From Arcuatula senhousia (lineage: Eukaryota; Mollusca; Bivalvia; Mytilida; Mytilidae): DNA of 64,000 nucleotides. Where the stretch lies: positions 16,923,184 through 16,987,183 of the forward strand of contig OZ020303.1 in NCBI GenBank assembly GCA_963971305.1. The letters run 5' to 3'. Positions within the stretch are counted from its first letter, which is position 1. Each line of letters opens with the position of its first letter. This document shows positions 62,775 to 64,000 of the stretch, piece after piece. The notes under the pieces were generated by a model. That model saw only the letters and a list, made by a program, of their open reading frames with translations, did no database searches and was not told the DNA's origin. Both the position numbers and the translations under genes were made by a program.

Positions 62775-63535
62775 AATGTGTCTATGAGCCACAGGATGGC
62801 CCTCCCGTTCTTGAAATATCATTGACCCTCAATGTGTATTACCTGGGATATGGACCTTTACCAAGAAATTGATCAAAAGTGTTCATGTGTAAAATATAGG
62901 TCGCTGTGACCTTATTTCTGGTGGGTGGTGCCATGTTACCAAGACTCATCAAGTAGTGAAATATTATTGACCCCTAACATGTAGTATTCAAGATATGGAC
63001 CTTAACCAAGAACTTAACCAAAGTCATTCATGCGTAAAATATACCTCACAGTGATCTCATTCCTAGTGGATGGTGTCACCTTACCTAAGACACATCTAGT
63101 AGTGAAATATCATTGACCCCCAACATCTAGTATTTAAGTTATGGACCTTAACCAAGAACTTTACTGAAGTCGTTCATGCATAAAATATAGGTCACAGTGA
63201 CCTAATTTCTAGTGGGTGGTGTAGCCCTACCCAAGACCCATCTGGTGGTGAAATATCATTGACCCCCAACATCTAGTATCCGAGTAATGGACCTTAACCA
63301 AGAACTCAACCAAGGTCATTCATGCATAAAATATAGGTTGCAGTGACCTAATTTCTAGTGGGTGGTGTCACCTTACCTAAGACACATCTATATGATCTAG
63401 TAATGAAATATCATTGACCCCCAACATCTAGTATCCAAGTTATGGACCTTAACCAAGAACTTAACCGAAGTCGTTCATGCATAAAATATAGGTCACAGTG
63501 ACCTAATTTCTAGTGGGTGGTGAGCTAGGTGAGCT
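62775..63535. repeat. ~165-bp tandem repeat, about four to five units
   Basis: Each unit contains TGAAATATCATTGACCCCCA, TATGGACCTTAACCAAGAAC and CAGTGACCTAATTTCTAGTG. It lies directly after the preceding repeat, in the Rab3 upstream intron. Confidence 0.8.
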
Positions 63536-63539
63536 AACA

Positions 63540-64000
63540 AATAAAAACAAATAAATAGCAATCAACAATGTGAACTCAGGTGCTCTGGAAGAGCAAGTAC
63601 TTAGTTCCTTGCAATAGCATATTCGTCACGTTGCTAATGTTCAAATCAGCAATCAAATCTGGTAAAGGAAGCAATACATCTTATGACAAACCAACATCTT
63701 GACTCATCTGAGAGATAGAAACCCCATGATATTTGTATATGAGTACATGATGTCTGCCATAAAATTTCTTAAGTGATGACAACAACCAAGGAGCAACATA
63801 ACCTTGTGTCATCGATTTACAGGTCAGCTGTGACGTGACGGTCAACTAAGGAAATGTAAACAACAACAAAGCCCATTGACAATTCAACGTCTGCACTCAT
63901 CTGAGAGATAGAAACCCCATAATATCTGTATATGAGTACATGATGTCTTCCATAAAATTTCTTAAGTGATGACAACAACAAAGGAGCAACACAACAATTT
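63540..64000. repeat. Dispersed repeat with internal ~193-bp direct duplication, runs to the edge
   Basis: CTCATCTGAGAGATAGAAAC through AAGTGATGACAACAAC occurs at ~63704 and again at ~63897. Read on the minus strand it parallels 6600-6960 inside the Mutator-like element (TTGGTTGTTGTCAT…, TCTCAGATGAGTGC…, CACCTGAG…). It is therefore a family shared with that transposon's interior. Confidence 0.65.

Overview
The window is animal nuclear DNA, AT-rich and heavily interspersed with repeats. Intron-rich genes, a synaptic-type Rab3, a transportin/karyopherin-beta2 and many tandem-core interspersed repeats suggest a lophotrochozoan, most likely a bivalve mollusc. The species guess is inference; the gene identities come from direct translation.

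Four protein-coding genes could be assembled exon by exon with GT-AG splice sites and consistent reading phase. (1) Minus strand, 9064 to 1 and running off the left edge: the 5' half of a transportin-1 type import receptor. Its first intron holds a 2.26-kb Mutator-like transposon and a LINE remnant. (2) Plus strand, 11099-19619: an unrecognised 831-aa multi-pass membrane protein in eight coding exons, with an acidic, then Ser/Pro/Arg-rich, then lysine-rich cytosolic-type tail. (3) Minus strand, 60614 to 31752: the 3' part of Rab3. The exons for residues ~1-76 are not in the window. It carries two intact, same-length (125 nt), same-phase versions of the exon that encodes the NKxD guanine-binding motif, which look mutually exclusive. 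(4) Minus strand, 42647 to 34890: a 543-aa nuclear-type protein in nine exons with a ParB/sulfiredoxin-like core (GGNHIRCA motif). It lies entirely inside the last Rab3 intron, on the same strand as Rab3.

Layout: 0-9 kb transportin; 9-11 kb divergent intergenic/promoter interval; 11-20 kb membrane protein; 20-31.7 kb intergenic with MITEs and tandem-core repeats; 31.7-60.6 kb Rab3, whose ~24.6-kb last intron contains the ParB-like gene, an inverted pair of 30-bp minisatellites and a ~3.95-kb array of a 50-bp satellite; 60.6-64 kb Rab3 upstream intron filled with repeats.

The two most notable items are the duplicated Rab3 G4-motif exon and the ParB-like gene nested in Rab3. No bacterial, phage, CRISPR or rRNA features were seen. 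No tRNA was identified, but small RNA genes cannot be excluded by eye.
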